Positions 1 through 9,051 of a DNA stretch of 64,000 nt are shown here, piece after piece. Origin of the DNA: Planctomycetaceae bacterium. GTDB lineage: Bacteria; Planctomycetota; Planctomycetia; Pirellulales; Pirellulaceae. Each line of letters opens with the position of its first letter. The stretch's first letter is position 1. A program made the translations under genes and the position numbers. The notes below the pieces were generated by a model that saw only the letters and a program-made list of their open reading frames with translations, made no database searches and was not told the origin of the DNA. The stretch is from NCBI GenBank assembly GCA_027487485.1, contig JAIYDN010000052.1, forward strand, positions 1 through 64,000, written 5' to 3'.

Positions 1-359
1 ACTGTTCCTGGAGCTTGCAACGAATCCCCATCTCAAGTTCCCAGATGAAGGCACTATCCGCAAGATGGAGTTCCAAAAGACCCGATGGAAACGTCGTATT
101 CGAGTCACTGAAATCGGGAAGTGGGCCTGGTTGGCAGTTCTGAGCAGTTGAGGACAACTGCTCGACATTGTCGAACAGTTGTCCCCAACTGTTCCTGGAG
201 CTTGCAACGAATCCCCATCTCAAGTTCCCAGATGAAGGCACTATCCGCAAGATGGAGTTCCAAAAGACACGATGGAAACGTCGTGTTCGAGTCACTGAAA
301 TCGGGAAGTGGGCCTGGTTGGCAGTTCTGAGCGCAGTTGAGGACAACTGCTCGACATTG
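1..359. repeat. 187-bp tandem repeat, two visible copies
   Basis: Copy 1 starts at base 1 and copy 2 at base 188, a period of 187 bp. Copy 2 matches copy 1 until about base 359, with two substitutions (in the segment after ccaaaaga and shortly downstream) and a 2-base gc insertion near 331. Copy 1 is cut by the window edge, so more copies may lie to the left. Each copy carries the same open frame (LFLELATNPHLKF...). In copy 1 the frame ends at a TGA next to the insertion site, whereas in copy 2 the insertion carries it on to a TGA near base 401. Whether this frame is expressed is unknown. It may be a decayed duplicated gene end or a non-coding intergenic repeat. Confidence 0.85.
145..192. repeat. 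Cluster of three consecutive palindromes at the repeat junction
   Basis: Three small perfect inverted repeats follow each other at the junction of the two repeat copies. They are CAGTTG/CAACTG with a 4-nt loop (145-160), TCGACA/TGTCGA with a 1-nt centre (162-174) and ACAGTTG/CAACTGT with a 4-nt loop (175-192). The first and third share the same arm sequence. The arrangement resembles REP/BIME-type intergenic palindromes. The window also carries a REP-associated transposase at 48027, but a link between the two is only a possibility. Confidence 0.6.
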
Positions 360-416
360 CTCCTTGGGTCGGTGCCACGCGCTTTGGGTGGACTTGGCTG
401 ATTAGCACGAATCAAT

Positions 417-450
417 AAAAAAGGGGGCGAATTTTACTTCGCCCCCTTTT
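417..450. terminator. Bidirectional intrinsic terminator
   Basis: A perfect stem AAAAGGGGGCGAA / TTCGCCCCCTTTT (419-431 and 438-450) with a 6-nt loop is flanked by A-runs and T-runs, so it can work in both directions. On the minus strand it lies about 30 bp past the stop of the small lipoprotein gene at 478. On the plus strand it would stop anything read through the tandem repeat. Confidence 0.85.
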
Positions 451-477
451 CGTTTCTTCTAGCCGATAGACCAAAGA

Positions 478-837
478 CTATTCCAATGCGATCGTAAGAT
501 CTTCACCAGCTGCCACGACAACAGTTCGTTCCATGGAAGATTCATAGTACTTAGGATCCACCTTTTTCAAAGCTTGTTCCGACGTCTTGGAAGGCGACTG
601 AACAACGGAGAAAACGTACTTTCCAGGAGACAGTTCACTTTGGAAGGTACCGTCTACTGCTACCGGAATCGACTTAGGATGCCCATCGCCCAAGGGTTGA
701 AGAGCAATATTCACGTCGCCGAATGGCTGGCCTTTAAGCGTAACCTTGCCCTTCGTTGCGGTAGGAGCCGCCATTTCGCGGATCCCTGGGCCACAACCCA
801 CGAACAATGTCAGCAGGGCTAACACCAAAAATCTCAT
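478..837 (-). CDS. Small planctomycete lipoprotein with carboxypeptidase-regulatory-like fold
   Basis: A 119-residue protein that begins with a lipoprotein signal (MRFLVLALLTLFVGCGPG), with the lipobox Cys near residue 15. The rest is a short beta-rich region (GKVTLKGQPFGDVNIALQ) of the kind seen in many small planctomycete lipoproteins with carboxypeptidase-regulatory-like or Ig-like folds. It ends with a beta strand (VVVAAGEDLTIALE). It probably sits on the outside of a membrane, with no enzymatic residues in view. It follows the DUF1559 pseudopilin gene by 37 bp on the same strand, a very common pairing in planctomycetes, so the two are probably co-transcribed and end at the terminator at 417-450. 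The specific role is unknown. Confidence 0.8.
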   Translation of the reverse strand: MRFLVLALLTLFVGCGPGIREMAAPTATKGKVTLKGQPFGDVNIALQPLGDGHPKSIPVAVDGTFQSELSPGKYVFSVVQSPSKTSEQALKKVDPKYYESSMERTVVVAAGEDLTIALE

Positions 838-874
838 CGTTTTTCTCCTTATCCTTGACTAACGCTTTAAAATA

Positions 875-2056
875 CTATTCGTCCGTAGCAACAATTTGGC
901 CATCGTTGGCACCAACCATGAACTTCAGGACTACAGCATCCGTGGTAGCAGACATGAATCGCACGGAACCGTCACCCAAGGTGGCGTTAGCTCCGCCGGT
1001 ATGGAACGCAAATGGTTCGTCGTTAGGACCGCAATTGTTAACCGACCAACGGCACTCAACTGGACCACCGACTGGCGACGCATAATTGTTGATCTTTGCA
1101 ACTCTTGAAGCCGGTAAAATCGCACTGCTCGGGCCAGAGACACCGTTCGCTGCAGCGTCGGCATCGACCCAAGCGAAAACTCGACGACCGTTAGCTCCGG
1201 TGCTCATGTTGACCGGGTCAGCTGCGCTGGATACAGGTGTGAAGCGAGTCGAGAAAGCACCGAAGGAAGCAACGCTTGGGTGAGCCCGGCCAGCATCTTC
1301 GATCATCATAACAGTGTTGCTTGTTCCGTCTTGAACACGAGCGAATCCACCGCCATCGCAATTCAACATGCCACCGACTACAGCTGCCAACCAAAGAGGG
1401 TTTGCTGCGCCGGTTGGAAGAACTCGCGTTCCACGAGTCGAAGCGGTTGTGGAATCGATATCGGTCAATGCGACCACCATGTAGTCGATCCCGCCGTAAC
1501 CGTGAACCGGATCACGAGACTCATTGCCGATCGGAGCGGATGGGCAAACGAAAGTCGGGATCTTAGTCTTTCCAGCAACTTGACCGGATGGGAATCCTGG
1601 GTCGTCGTAATTTCGTCCGGTAGCTTTGGCATGGAGCAAGCAGCCAGTGCCAGTGACGAATGCAGTGCCGCTTGGAGTAGCGCCGTACAAAGTGATCGGG
1701 TTGCTGTTGTGATCAAGCAAGTTGTAAACTGCTGTTTGCTCGATGTAGGGCAACAACTGAGTTGGAGTCGAGTGAATCATGTAAACGGTGGAAGCTCCAC
1801 CGGTCGAATCGCATTGACCGCTGTTAGGGAGCTTCTTGTAAGCGCTCTCGAAGTTGTGAACTGCCAAGCCCAGTTGCTTAGCATTGTTGCTGCAGCTCAT
1901 TCGGCGAGCTGCTTCACGAGCGGCTTGAACCGCTGGCAACAAAAGACCAACCAAAATGCCGATGATAGCAATAACTACCAAGAGCTCAACCAACGTGAAT
2001 CCACGACGGGATCGTTGGCCCTTCCAAACATTATTAAAAACAGATAATCGCGACAT
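875..2056 (-). CDS. DUF1559 domain protein with type IV pilin-like N-terminus
   Basis: A 393-residue protein with a classical prepilin cleavage/methylation motif near residue 20 ([19 protein letters not shown]), followed directly by a hydrophobic helix and the DUF1559 signature [17 protein letters not shown]. The long C-terminal part is rich in Gly, Asn and Ser and ends with the typical [17 protein letters not shown] segment of the family. Planctomycetes carry dozens of such paralogues. They are thought to be processed by a prepilin peptidase and placed in the envelope, but their function is not established. The downstream small lipoprotein (478-837) is a usual partner. The start is supported because it places the GFTLVE motif at the expected distance from the N-terminus. 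Confidence 0.93.
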   Translation of the reverse strand: MSRLSVFNNVWKGQRSRRGFTLVELLVVIAIIGILVGLLLPAVQAAREAARRMSCSNNAKQLGLAVHNFESAYKKLPNSGQCDSTGGASTVYMIHSTPTQLLPYIEQTAVYNLLDHNSNPITLYGATPSGTAFVTGTGCLLHAKATGRNYDDPGFPSGQVAGKTKIPTFVCPSAPIGNESRDPVHGYGGIDYMVVALTDIDSTTASTRGTRVLPTGAANPLWLAAVVGGMLNCDGGGFARVQDGTSNTVMMIEDAGRAHPSVASFGAFSTRFTPVSSAADPVNMSTGANGRRVFAWVDADAAANGVSGPSSAILPASRVAKINNYASPVGGPVECRWSVNNCGPNDEPFAFHTGGANATLGDGSVRFMSATTDAVVLKFMVGANDGQIVATDE

Positions 2057-2435
2057 ACTTCACATCCTGAAGGACCGAAAAGATTCAAATTGCCCAACCA
2101 ACTCGGTCGAGCTTGACGGCCATATTCTGATTCGAAATATTAAGAAACGGCTAAGCTAATGTTAAGTTAGTGTTAACTGTTTATTTTGGCACGCGAAAAT
2201 CTTGTGGCCAATTTTTAAAGCGCGGTAAAGTCGCCTTCGGGATGGCTAGTGGTTGCTTAAATGTCTTTATTTGTGCAATAGGAAACATTGTGGTTTCCTG
2301 CAAACTAGGCGGATGGGGCAGGAATTCGCTTTGCTAGTGGACATTGTTTGAAGTGTGGAGAGAACCACTAGACGTCCAAACAGAACGATAACACAACGGC
2401 AGAAGGATGGAAGGTGGGCAAATTTGCGAGACACA
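2057..2435. other. Intergenic region between rlmN and the DUF1559 gene
   Basis: About 380 bp without a convincing gene. It should hold the minus-strand promoter of the DUF1559 gene and the 3' end of the rlmN transcript. The only structure seen is a hairpin AGGAAAC/GTTTCCT with a 6-nt loop at about 2280-2299, which has no clear T-run. The stretch near 2150-2215 is AT-rich with the near repeat gttaagttagtgttaac. No confident promoter hexamers were identified. Confidence 0.5.
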
Positions 2436-3605
2436 TTATTCCAAGGGGCTTGACCGTTGTTTTTGGAAGGAAACTAGGTGAGGTTCTTTCTCGCGAAGTC
2501 TTCGGAGCTGTCCACATGCGGCTTGGATGTCGTTGCCTTTTCGCTGCCGAAACATCACGTTAATGCCACCTTCCATGAGGATTTTACGAAATTCGTGGAT
2601 CGATTCAGGGGCTGGAGTTTCGTACGGCAATCCGGGTACTGGGTTGTAGGGGATCACGTTCAACATGGCCGTTTTACGACGCAACAGCTTCACCAGTTGC
2701 TCCGCGCACGCAGGAGAATCGTTTAGGTCTTTCAGCAAAACGTATTCAAACGTGAGGCGGCGACCGGTGGCGTTGAAGTATCGATCGGCGGCTTCCATGA
2801 GTGGCACGATGCCTATTTTGTTGTTCACGGGTACCAATCGTGTTCGTAGCTCGTCGTAAGGGGCATGCAAACTAATCGCCAACTGATAGGGTGAATTCGA
2901 TTCGGCGAGCCGATCGATAGCGGGCGGCAATCCCACGGTGCTGATGGTGATCCGTCGGGGACTGATGCCAAGGCCAATCTCTCCATCCTTTGCAATTTCC
3001 AATGCTTCGAGAACTCGAGGCAAATTAGCTAACGGCTCACCCATTCCCATCATGACGATATGGCTTAGTCGTTCTTCTGGGTCAAGAAGCCGCTGCAGTC
3101 TTAGCATTTGTTCGACAATTTCACCGCGAGTCAAGTTTCGGTCGACACCGTCAAGACCGCTCGCACAGAAGACGCACCCCATAGCACAGCCCACTTGGCT
3201 ACTAACGCAAATGGAACGTCGCGGTCCATCTCGCAACAGCACACATTCGATTCTGCCACCGTCGGCCAATTCAATCAGGAGCTTTTCTGTGCCATCTTCG
3301 GAATGCTGAGCTTCCTGGGTTTTCGAAGTGAAAATGGCGAATTCCGCCTCCAATTCGTTGCGTAACGACTTAGGAAGATCGGACATGTCTTGAAAGTTAT
3401 CGACTCGTCTTTGGTAAATCCAACTCAACACCTGTTTGGCGCGATACTTTGGAAACCCTCGTTCTCCCAACCAGTCCACCATGGATTCTTCGGTCTCTTC
3501 TAAGATAGAAGTTTTCAATTGGATTGCGGCTGGCTGCTCCTTGATGGGTTCAGCGATGGGTTCAGCTGGCAAAGATTCGTTGGTTGTGGGATTTTCCGAG
3601 GACAT
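2436..3605 (-). CDS. rlmN: 23S rRNA (adenine2503-C2) methyltransferase RlmN, radical SAM
   Basis: A 389-residue protein of the RlmN/Cfr family, which methylates A2503 of 23S rRNA (and A37 of some tRNAs) by radical SAM chemistry. The [4Fe-4S] motif CAMGCVFC sits near residues 139-146, preceded by the family segment ICVSSQVGC. The MMGMGEPLANLPRVL glycine-rich SAM motif follows. The C-terminal FRQRKGNDIQAACGQL holds the Cys used in the methyl-transfer intermediate. An N-terminal tail of about 35 residues rich in Pro and Glu precedes the HhH-like RlmN N-domain (EESMVDWLGERGFPKYRAKQ), so the true start could be slightly internal. It lies 92 bp downstream of mutY on the same strand. Confidence 0.96.
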   Translation of the reverse strand: MSSENPTTNESLPAEPIAEPIKEQPAAIQLKTSILEETEESMVDWLGERGFPKYRAKQVLSWIYQRRVDNFQDMSDLPKSLRNELEAEFAIFTSKTQEAQHSEDGTEKLLIELADGGRIECVLLRDGPRRSICVSSQVGCAMGCVFCASGLDGVDRNLTRGEIVEQMLRLQRLLDPEERLSHIVMMGMGEPLANLPRVLEALEIAKDGEIGLGISPRRITISTVGLPPAIDRLAESNSPYQLAISLHAPYDELRTRLVPVNNKIGIVPLMEAADRYFNATGRRLTFEYVLLKDLNDSPACAEQLVKLLRRKTAMLNVIPYNPVPGLPYETPAPESIHEFRKILMEGGINVMFRQRKGNDIQAACGQLRRLREKEPHLVSFQKQRSSPLE

Positions 3606-3697
3606 GATCGGGCTTTAGATGGAAGTTGAGAAGTTCGACGGGATAAACTTCCGTTGGTTTCGAACGTGATATCATACTCGCTCAGCAGGAAAAATCG

Positions 3698-4819
3698 TTA
3701 GGTTTCCCTTTGCTTCTGCAGCCAATTCCAAAGACGTTTTGCGGAAGAGTTGAGGGCCAAGCCAGACATTTGCGAAGGACCGACCCATAACGTTTCGATT
3801 TCGGGGGCAGAAAATCCCGCCTGACTTTCGTCTAGCTCCGCCTCGAAGCATGTCAAGGTAATACGGTATCGGGTAACGGCGTGTTTCAATTGATGGACTT
3901 GTTTCCCAAGGTGAATACCGCAACCGAAGCGAGCTCGGACAAATTCTGCAATCGTCTTTTGGAGGGTTGATTGCGTTTTGCATTTCGTGGTATCAAAACG
4001 CGGAAAGTCCCAGAGACCTGCCCATCGTTCTGAGGCCGAGCAACGTCGAACCAGCAATTGACCTGAGGGATCTCGAATGATGAGTGCCGTCTCTACCAGA
4101 TCGGTGTAGGTCTTCGGTTTTTTAGGGGAAGGTATCAGGCTTTGTTCACCATGGGCATATGTCGGGCACAGTTTTATCAAGGGGCAAAGAAGGCAGTGGG
4201 GATTTTTGGGAAGGCACAATTGCGAACCGATTTCCATCAAAGCTTGATTGAGTTGGCCGCTTCCTGCTCCTTTTGGCAAAACTTGGCTGGCAAAGTCCCA
4301 TAAAACCTTTTGGGATTCTTGGGTGCTGCAGTCGTTCTTCCAGCGAAGCAATCTGGAATAAAGTCGCTGGGTATTCGCTTCCACAATGGGAAGTCTTGCA
4401 TCGTCTGCGAACGTCAATACGGCATTCCCGGTGTATCTGCCGATGCCAGGCAGTTCGTGGACATCCTTCGGCTCGGAAGGGAATGTGCCGTTGTGTTGTT
4501 CGGCAACCATTTTTGCCGCTGCATGCAATTGACGAGCTCGGCGATAGTAGCCAAGCCCAGCCCAAAGTTGATAGACTTCGTCCAAGTCGGCTGACGCCAA
4601 ATCACTCACCGTAGGAAAACGCTCTAGGAAACGATGGTAATAAGGGATCACGGTTGCGACTTGGGTTTGTTGCAACATGACCTCGCTAAGCCAGATCGCA
4701 TAGCGATCGGAAGTGTTTCTCCAGGGTAGATCCCGGCCATGCCCTTGGAACCAAGCGACGGCTTTTTTTCGAAGCGCTCGCAACTCCATAGATGACCATT
4801 GAATTGAAGAGTCAGGCAC
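3698..4819 (-). CDS. mutY: A/G-specific adenine glycosylase MutY
   Basis: A DNA repair glycosylase that removes adenine mispaired with 8-oxoguanine. The N-terminal catalytic helical domain has WLSEVMLQQTQVATVIPYY, with the first catalytic Glu, and the helix-hairpin-helix ELPGIGRYTGNAVL. The [4Fe-4S] cluster cysteines are C-x6-C-x2-C-x5-C (CLPKNPHCLLCPLIKLC). The C-terminal half is the Nudix-like 8-oxoG recognition domain (ERWAGLWDFPRF). Length (373) is normal. In place of the usual V/L-D-G-N-V motif holding the second catalytic acid, the sequence has IVEANTQR, an Asp-to-Glu change. The start is GTG overlapping the stop of the PDZ gene by one base (TAGTG), which implies translational coupling. 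An in-frame ATG ten codons in is an alternative. Confidence 0.94.
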   Translation of the reverse strand: MPDSSIQWSSMELRALRKKAVAWFQGHGRDLPWRNTSDRYAIWLSEVMLQQTQVATVIPYYHRFLERFPTVSDLASADLDEVYQLWAGLGYYRRARQLHAAAKMVAEQHNGTFPSEPKDVHELPGIGRYTGNAVLTFADDARLPIVEANTQRLYSRLLRWKNDCSTQESQKVLWDFASQVLPKGAGSGQLNQALMEIGSQLCLPKNPHCLLCPLIKLCPTYAHGEQSLIPSPKKPKTYTDLVETALIIRDPSGQLLVRRCSASERWAGLWDFPRFDTTKCKTQSTLQKTIAEFVRARFGCGIHLGKQVHQLKHAVTRYRITLTCFEAELDESQAGFSAPEIETLWVGPSQMSGLALNSSAKRLWNWLQKQRET

Positions 4820-6048
4820 TATCGATCTCGAATGGTATCCGGACGTCGTCCCAAGGTTACTTTCTTTTCTGTAATCCCTTGAAATCGTCTTTCATATTCG
4901 ATGGTAACTTCTTCGCCATCGGCAAAGTTCGCAAGCTCTTTTCGAAGGTCTTCAAACACGACCACTTTAACTCCGTTGATGCTCAAAATTTTGTCGCCCG
5001 ATTGAAGTTCGGCCAGTTGAGCGGCCCCGCCCGGCACGACTTCATCGATAATGACCGATGTTGGTGGGCATTGAACACCCAAAAAGCCACCGCGAGCGAT
5101 CATGAGTTCCGAGCCTTCGAACTTGGATCGCAACTTCTGTTGCCCCAAAATGGTCAATTGGGTCCCGAACAAATACATATCGCCGGTGATGGGTAGTTCG
5201 CCAAGCAGATCAGCCACCTCGTCACCCACGGGTGAGTAGATCAACTCAAGAAGTTCCAGGTCAGGAGCATTGTTGAGCTCTTCGAGATCTTCCTTCCGAA
5301 GCAAAGTTTGCACCAATTGAAGACGTTGAAGATTCGGCAATGTCAGTACTTGCTTTAGAATCTCACGCGTGATGGCAGGCCCTTCTAAGCGAGCAAATTC
5401 AACCCCTGTGATCCATCGCAGGCAGTCCAAGTCTTGCGAATCCCCGATGAAATTGCGGTCGATGACAAATGCATTGGGGATTGTCTGACGCGTTGATATC
5501 ACTTGAATGCTACGGCCGCGAATCTGCAAGCCAAGCCCGTCCAGTTTTTCAATCGCGGCGACTCGTTGCTCTTCACTGATGGCATCGATAATCCGTTGCG
5601 CACGAATCGCTTTGGTCGTCGTCTTTGGGTAGGTAGCGTTACGAATGGCTTCGAAAGCGACCGCACCGTCGCCGCTGTACGGGTCAGCAGCGATACTCGA
5701 CAAGAATTGCAACAGCCTTTCTGCTTTTTCTCCGCTCGCTTCCTTCAAAGCTTCGACTGCAACCGGTATTGCTGCCACTTGGTGATTGTAGAGTTGGATC
5801 GTTGCAAATTGGCGTTTGGAGTAGTCCTCATCCCCCAAGTCCTGTGCCCACTGCGTTAACTGGGAAGTGGAAGGAGCAGCCGGCGACGGTTCACTTTTTT
5901 TAAATCCCGTGGGCGGTTCCTGGGCGGTTGCAAGCCCTGATAACGCGGCGAGAAAAACGATTCTGGCCAAAAACAAAGCGGACCCTTGTCGACCAAAGTA
6001 ATGGAGTCGACCAAAACACCGGTCCCAACAGGTCAAGGGATAATCCAT
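4819..6048 (-). CDS. Secreted PDZ-domain protein with LRR-like region
   Basis: The chosen start (ATG at 6048) gives about 409 residues with a hydrophobic export signal (ALFLARIVFLAALSGLATA) before QEPP. The middle contains an Armadillo/HEAT-like helical stretch (AVEALKEASGEKAERLLQF) and leucine-rich-repeat-like lines (LTLPNLQRLQLVQTLLRKE; APDLELLELIYSPVGDE). The C-terminus is a PDZ domain (GGFLGVQCPP..., PGGAAQLAELQSGDKILSING). No protease domain is present, so it is probably a periplasmic or surface binding protein. The open frame extends upstream to 6192, but that part is Arg/His-rich and unlike a signal peptide. It is the first gene of the PDZ-mutY-rlmN chain and is divergent from thiL. 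Confidence 0.8.
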   Translation of the reverse strand: MDYPLTCWDRCFGRLHYFGRQGSALFLARIVFLAALSGLATAQEPPTGFKKSEPSPAAPSTSQLTQWAQDLGDEDYSKRQFATIQLYNHQVAAIPVAVEALKEASGEKAERLLQFLSSIAADPYSGDGAVAFEAIRNATYPKTTTKAIRAQRIIDAISEEQRVAAIEKLDGLGLQIRGRSIQVISTRQTIPNAFVIDRNFIGDSQDLDCLRWITGVEFARLEGPAITREILKQVLTLPNLQRLQLVQTLLRKEDLEELNNAPDLELLELIYSPVGDEVADLLGELPITGDMYLFGTQLTILGQQKLRSKFEGSELMIARGGFLGVQCPPTSVIIDEVVPGGAAQLAELQSGDKILSINGVKVVVFEDLRKELANFADGEEVTIEYERRFQGITEKKVTLGRRPDTIRDR

Positions 6049-6218
6049 GGCTTCACGGGTTGCCTGATTAGGGGATAGTAGCGCACAATGCCCATGTAAG
6101 TGCCGATGTAAGCGTTGCCTACGTCGGTTACGAAATGCGGTCGGTCGTGGATGGGAAGCTGCTTTCACATTCATAAACATGGATTCTATCAACTTTTCGG
6201 GAAAGCTCTAACGCTTCA

Positions 6219-7181
6219 ATGGAACACAGTTTTATAGCATGGGCCAAACAGCGTGCGGCCCGACTTCCCAAAGTGAAGCTTGGAATTGGGGACGACTGTG
6301 CTCTTATCGGTTCGGAATCGCTTGATTTGAACCGTCAGGACCTGGTGGTAACGACCGATTCTTTATGCGACGGAACGCATTTTATCTTGTCGGAATGTGG
6401 TGCCCGTGCGGCAGGTCGGAAGTTGATGGCGGTCAATCTGAGCGACCTTGCAAGCATGGCAGCTACGCCGGTTGCAGTCTTTTTATCCCTTTGTTTGCCT
6501 CGAAAGGACGCCGGCGACATTGCCGCCCAAGTCTTCGAGGGGGTTTATGACTTGGCTTCAAAATACCAAGTCTCCATCGCAGGAGGGGATACCAACGTTT
6601 GGGATGGACCACTTTGTTTGAATCTTACCGCTCTAGGTAAAGTTCCGCTCGACGGCGGTTGGTTGCGAAGCGGTGCTTCGGCCGGGGACGCAATCGTGGT
6701 TACTGGCCATCTTGGAGGGAGCATTTTGGGCAAACACCTTTCGTTTGAGCCGCGTCTCAATATTGCTTTGCAATTGCGCGAGCTCGGGCTGGTATCGGCC
6801 GCAACGGATATCAGCGACGGACTCGGAGTCGATCTGTTGAGCATGGCGGTGGCCAGTAAATGCGGTGCTGAAGTGTCCTTAGAAAAGATCCCCGTCAGCG
6901 AAGCTGCTATTCAATCAGCGAAGAGCTCAGGAAAAACAGCCATCGATCATGCGCTCGGAGATGGAGAAGATTTCGAGTTGATTTTGGCGGTTCCGGCTTC
7001 CGGCCTAAAACAATTGCCGGCCGAAATCGACGGCGTCACACTGACTCCGATTGGGAACTTTGTAAGTCGAACCGGTTTGTGGTCTCGGGACAAAGGCGGT
7101 GTCAAGCAATTGCCCCCCAAAGGGTACGTGCACGGATCTAAGTTTTCGGAACACGAGCCCCAAGGATACGAAGACCGTTGA
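6219..7181 (+). CDS. thiL: Thiamine-monophosphate kinase ThiL
   Basis: A 320-residue kinase that phosphorylates thiamine monophosphate to thiamine diphosphate, the last step of cofactor synthesis. Family motifs visible in order are LGIGDDCALIG near residue 22 (Mg/ATP site), VVTTDSLCDGTHF, AVNLSDLASMAATP, and GGDTNVWDGPLCLNLTALG in the ATP-binding part. The C-terminal AIR-synthase-like domain carries ATDISDGLGVDLLSMA and ALGDGEDFELIL. The length is usual for the family. It is divergent from the PDZ gene, and its last 44 bp overlap the 3' end of the convergent P-type ATPase gene. Confidence 0.94.
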   Translation: MEHSFIAWAKQRAARLPKVKLGIGDDCALIGSESLDLNRQDLVVTTDSLCDGTHFILSECGARAAGRKLMAVNLSDLASMAATPVAVFLSLCLPRKDAGDIAAQVFEGVYDLASKYQVSIAGGDTNVWDGPLCLNLTALGKVPLDGGWLRSGASAGDAIVVTGHLGGSILGKHLSFEPRLNIALQLRELGLVSAATDISDGLGVDLLSMAVASKCGAEVSLEKIPVSEAAIQSAKSSGKTAIDHALGDGEDFELILAVPASGLKQLPAEIDGVTLTPIGNFVSRTGLWSRDKGGVKQLPPKGYVHGSKFSEHEPQGYEDR

Positions 7182-9048
7182 AGACGACCAGAACGGTGCT
7201 TCCTTCGTGACCAAGTACTCCTAGCCAAAGAGGCAACTGAAAGAACGACGCAAGCACGAGGACGGCGATGGTTCCGAATGCAAACACCATATTCTGCTGA
7301 ACACGTCGTCGCGCTAATCGACTGATCCAAATGGCAAATGGCAGTCCTTTTAGATCGTCTCGCATCAATACGACATCGGCTGTTTCCAGAGCCACGTCGG
7401 TTCCTCCGCCCCCCATAGCGATTCCGACATCCGCAGACGCCAAAGCGGGTGCATCGTTGACCCCATCACCGATCATGGCAATCATCTTGCCTTCGGTCGA
7501 CAAACGTCGGAGTTCGGCGACTTTCCCATCGGGCATCAATCCTGCTCGGTATTCATCCACGTTCAATTGAAGGGCGATGGCTTTGGCAACTTGCTCATGG
7601 TCGCCAGTCAACAGCACAATCTTACCAACGCCCAATTCTTTAATGGCTTTGATGGTCGACGCCGCCTCAGGGCGAATTGCATCCGCAACACCAATAACGC
7701 AGCCCATGCCCGCTTCCTTTGCCAAAACGATGATCGCTGTTTGACCATTGGCCCGCATCCGGTCGGCGTTGTCAGCCATGCCAGGCAGAAGCGGAACATT
7801 TCGTTCTTGAAATAGTGCTTCACGTCCCACGCCGACCCAAACGCCATCCACCCTCGCGTGTACCCCTAGACTGGTCAGACTACTGAACTCGGTCAATTCA
7901 AACGCTGGTCCCTTGGGCTCTTGATTGGCAACATAGTCCAAAACGGGGATAGCCAATGGATGCTCGCTTTGCTTTTCAACCGCAGCAGCCAGCGCAAGGA
8001 TACGCGAAGGTTCGGATCCATCAGGATACCAAACCTGCTGAACAACAGGATGCCCTTGAGTTACGGTTCCGGTTTTGTCCATGGCAAGGACATCGATCTT
8101 ACCGAGTTTTTCCAGTTGAGCGGCTCCCTTGAACAAGACTCCCTGACGTCCTGCTTTTGCAATGGCAGATAACATGACCGCTGGAGAACTGACAACCACC
8201 GCGCAAGGAGAAGCGGCAACCAACAGAACCATTGCGTGATAAAAGGCGTCCGACCAGTCATCGGTATGCACTAGTCTCGTCGCTAAGAGAACGAAGGCCG
8301 AACAAGCAAAGACTCCCAAAACGTAAGGTTGCTGCCAAGACTCGACAAGTCGTTGGGTGGGCGTCTTTTGAGATTGCGCCTCGTGGACCAATTGAACGAT
8401 ACGTTCCAAAGTGGTGTCCGCAAACACTCTTTGCATTTCAACGATGACCGTTCCGGATCCATTCATGGTTCCCGAAAAGACTTCGCCTTGAACCCCTTTC
8501 TGAACAGGAACACTTTCGCCTGTGATCGTCGATTCGTCAATCCAGGTCTCCCCGTCGAGAATCGTTCCGTCGACCGGAAAGCGTTCTCCCGGGCGTACTC
8601 GCACTCTGTCGTGCAACTGAAGGGATTCAATATCGATCCATTCGTCTACCGAGCCGTCTTGCGATATGCGATTGGCCTGTTGAGGTCTCAGTTGAATCAA
8701 TGATTCAATGGAGCGATTGGTGCGGTACGTTGCGTATGCTTCCAACGTTCCGCTCAAGGAAAACAAGAACAGCAGAACTCCACCTTCCAGCCAATCACCT
8801 AGCACTGCAGCCCCCAAAGCGGCGACCACCATCAGGGTGTCAACGGTCAGCTTTTTCTCCAGTAGGTTGCTAAGCGATTCCGCGAGAGGTCTTAGCCCGC
8901 CCGCTAAATAGCAAATCAACCACGCAGCGATTGCGACCCCAGGTTGGCCTGGTGCCAACCACGCAATGAGGGCTGCGGAAATTCCTGAAACGGCACATAA
9001 CCCCGTAGCCACAGCGCTCCGATAGGGAATCGCGCTATGTTGACTCAT
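7138..9048 (-). CDS. P1B-type heavy-metal ATPase, P1B-4-like (Co/Zn/Fe class)
   Basis: A 636-residue metal-exporting ATPase without an N-terminal metal-binding HMA domain. The transmembrane metal motif is SPC (AASPCAVVVSSPAVM) rather than the CPC of Zn/Cd/Cu pumps. The phosphorylation motif DKTGTVTQG is near residue 324, followed by the P1B His-Pro dipeptide (SEHPLAIPVLDYV) and the hinge GDGVNDAPALASADVGIAMG. The last helix has HEGSTVLVVFNGLRIL, typical of the P1B-4 subgroup. By family knowledge these pumps export Co2+, Zn2+ or Fe2+. The substrate here is inferred, not shown. It starts three bases after the TPR gene stops, so it is part of that minus-strand operon. Confidence 0.92.
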   Translation of the reverse strand: MSQHSAIPYRSAVATGLCAVSGISAALIAWLAPGQPGVAIAAWLICYLAGGLRPLAESLSNLLEKKLTVDTLMVVAALGAAVLGDWLEGGVLLFLFSLSGTLEAYATYRTNRSIESLIQLRPQQANRISQDGSVDEWIDIESLQLHDRVRVRPGERFPVDGTILDGETWIDESTITGESVPVQKGVQGEVFSGTMNGSGTVIVEMQRVFADTTLERIVQLVHEAQSQKTPTQRLVESWQQPYVLGVFACSAFVLLATRLVHTDDWSDAFYHAMVLLVAASPCAVVVSSPAVMLSAIAKAGRQGVLFKGAAQLEKLGKIDVLAMDKTGTVTQGHPVVQQVWYPDGSEPSRILALAAAVEKQSEHPLAIPVLDYVANQEPKGPAFELTEFSSLTSLGVHARVDGVWVGVGREALFQERNVPLLPGMADNADRMRANGQTAIIVLAKEAGMGCVIGVADAIRPEAASTIKAIKELGVGKIVLLTGDHEQVAKAIALQLNVDEYRAGLMPDGKVAELRRLSTEGKMIAMIGDGVNDAPALASADVGIAMGGGGTDVALETADVVLMRDDLKGLPFAIWISRLARRRVQQNMVFAFGTIAVLVLASFFQLPLWLGVLGHEGSTVLVVFNGLRILGARVPKT

Positions 9049-9051
9049 CGA

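Noticed and set aside
2183-2205. ttggcacgcgaaaatcttg as a sigma-54 promoter
   Set aside because: GGCAC is present but the matching GC element at the right spacing is missing.
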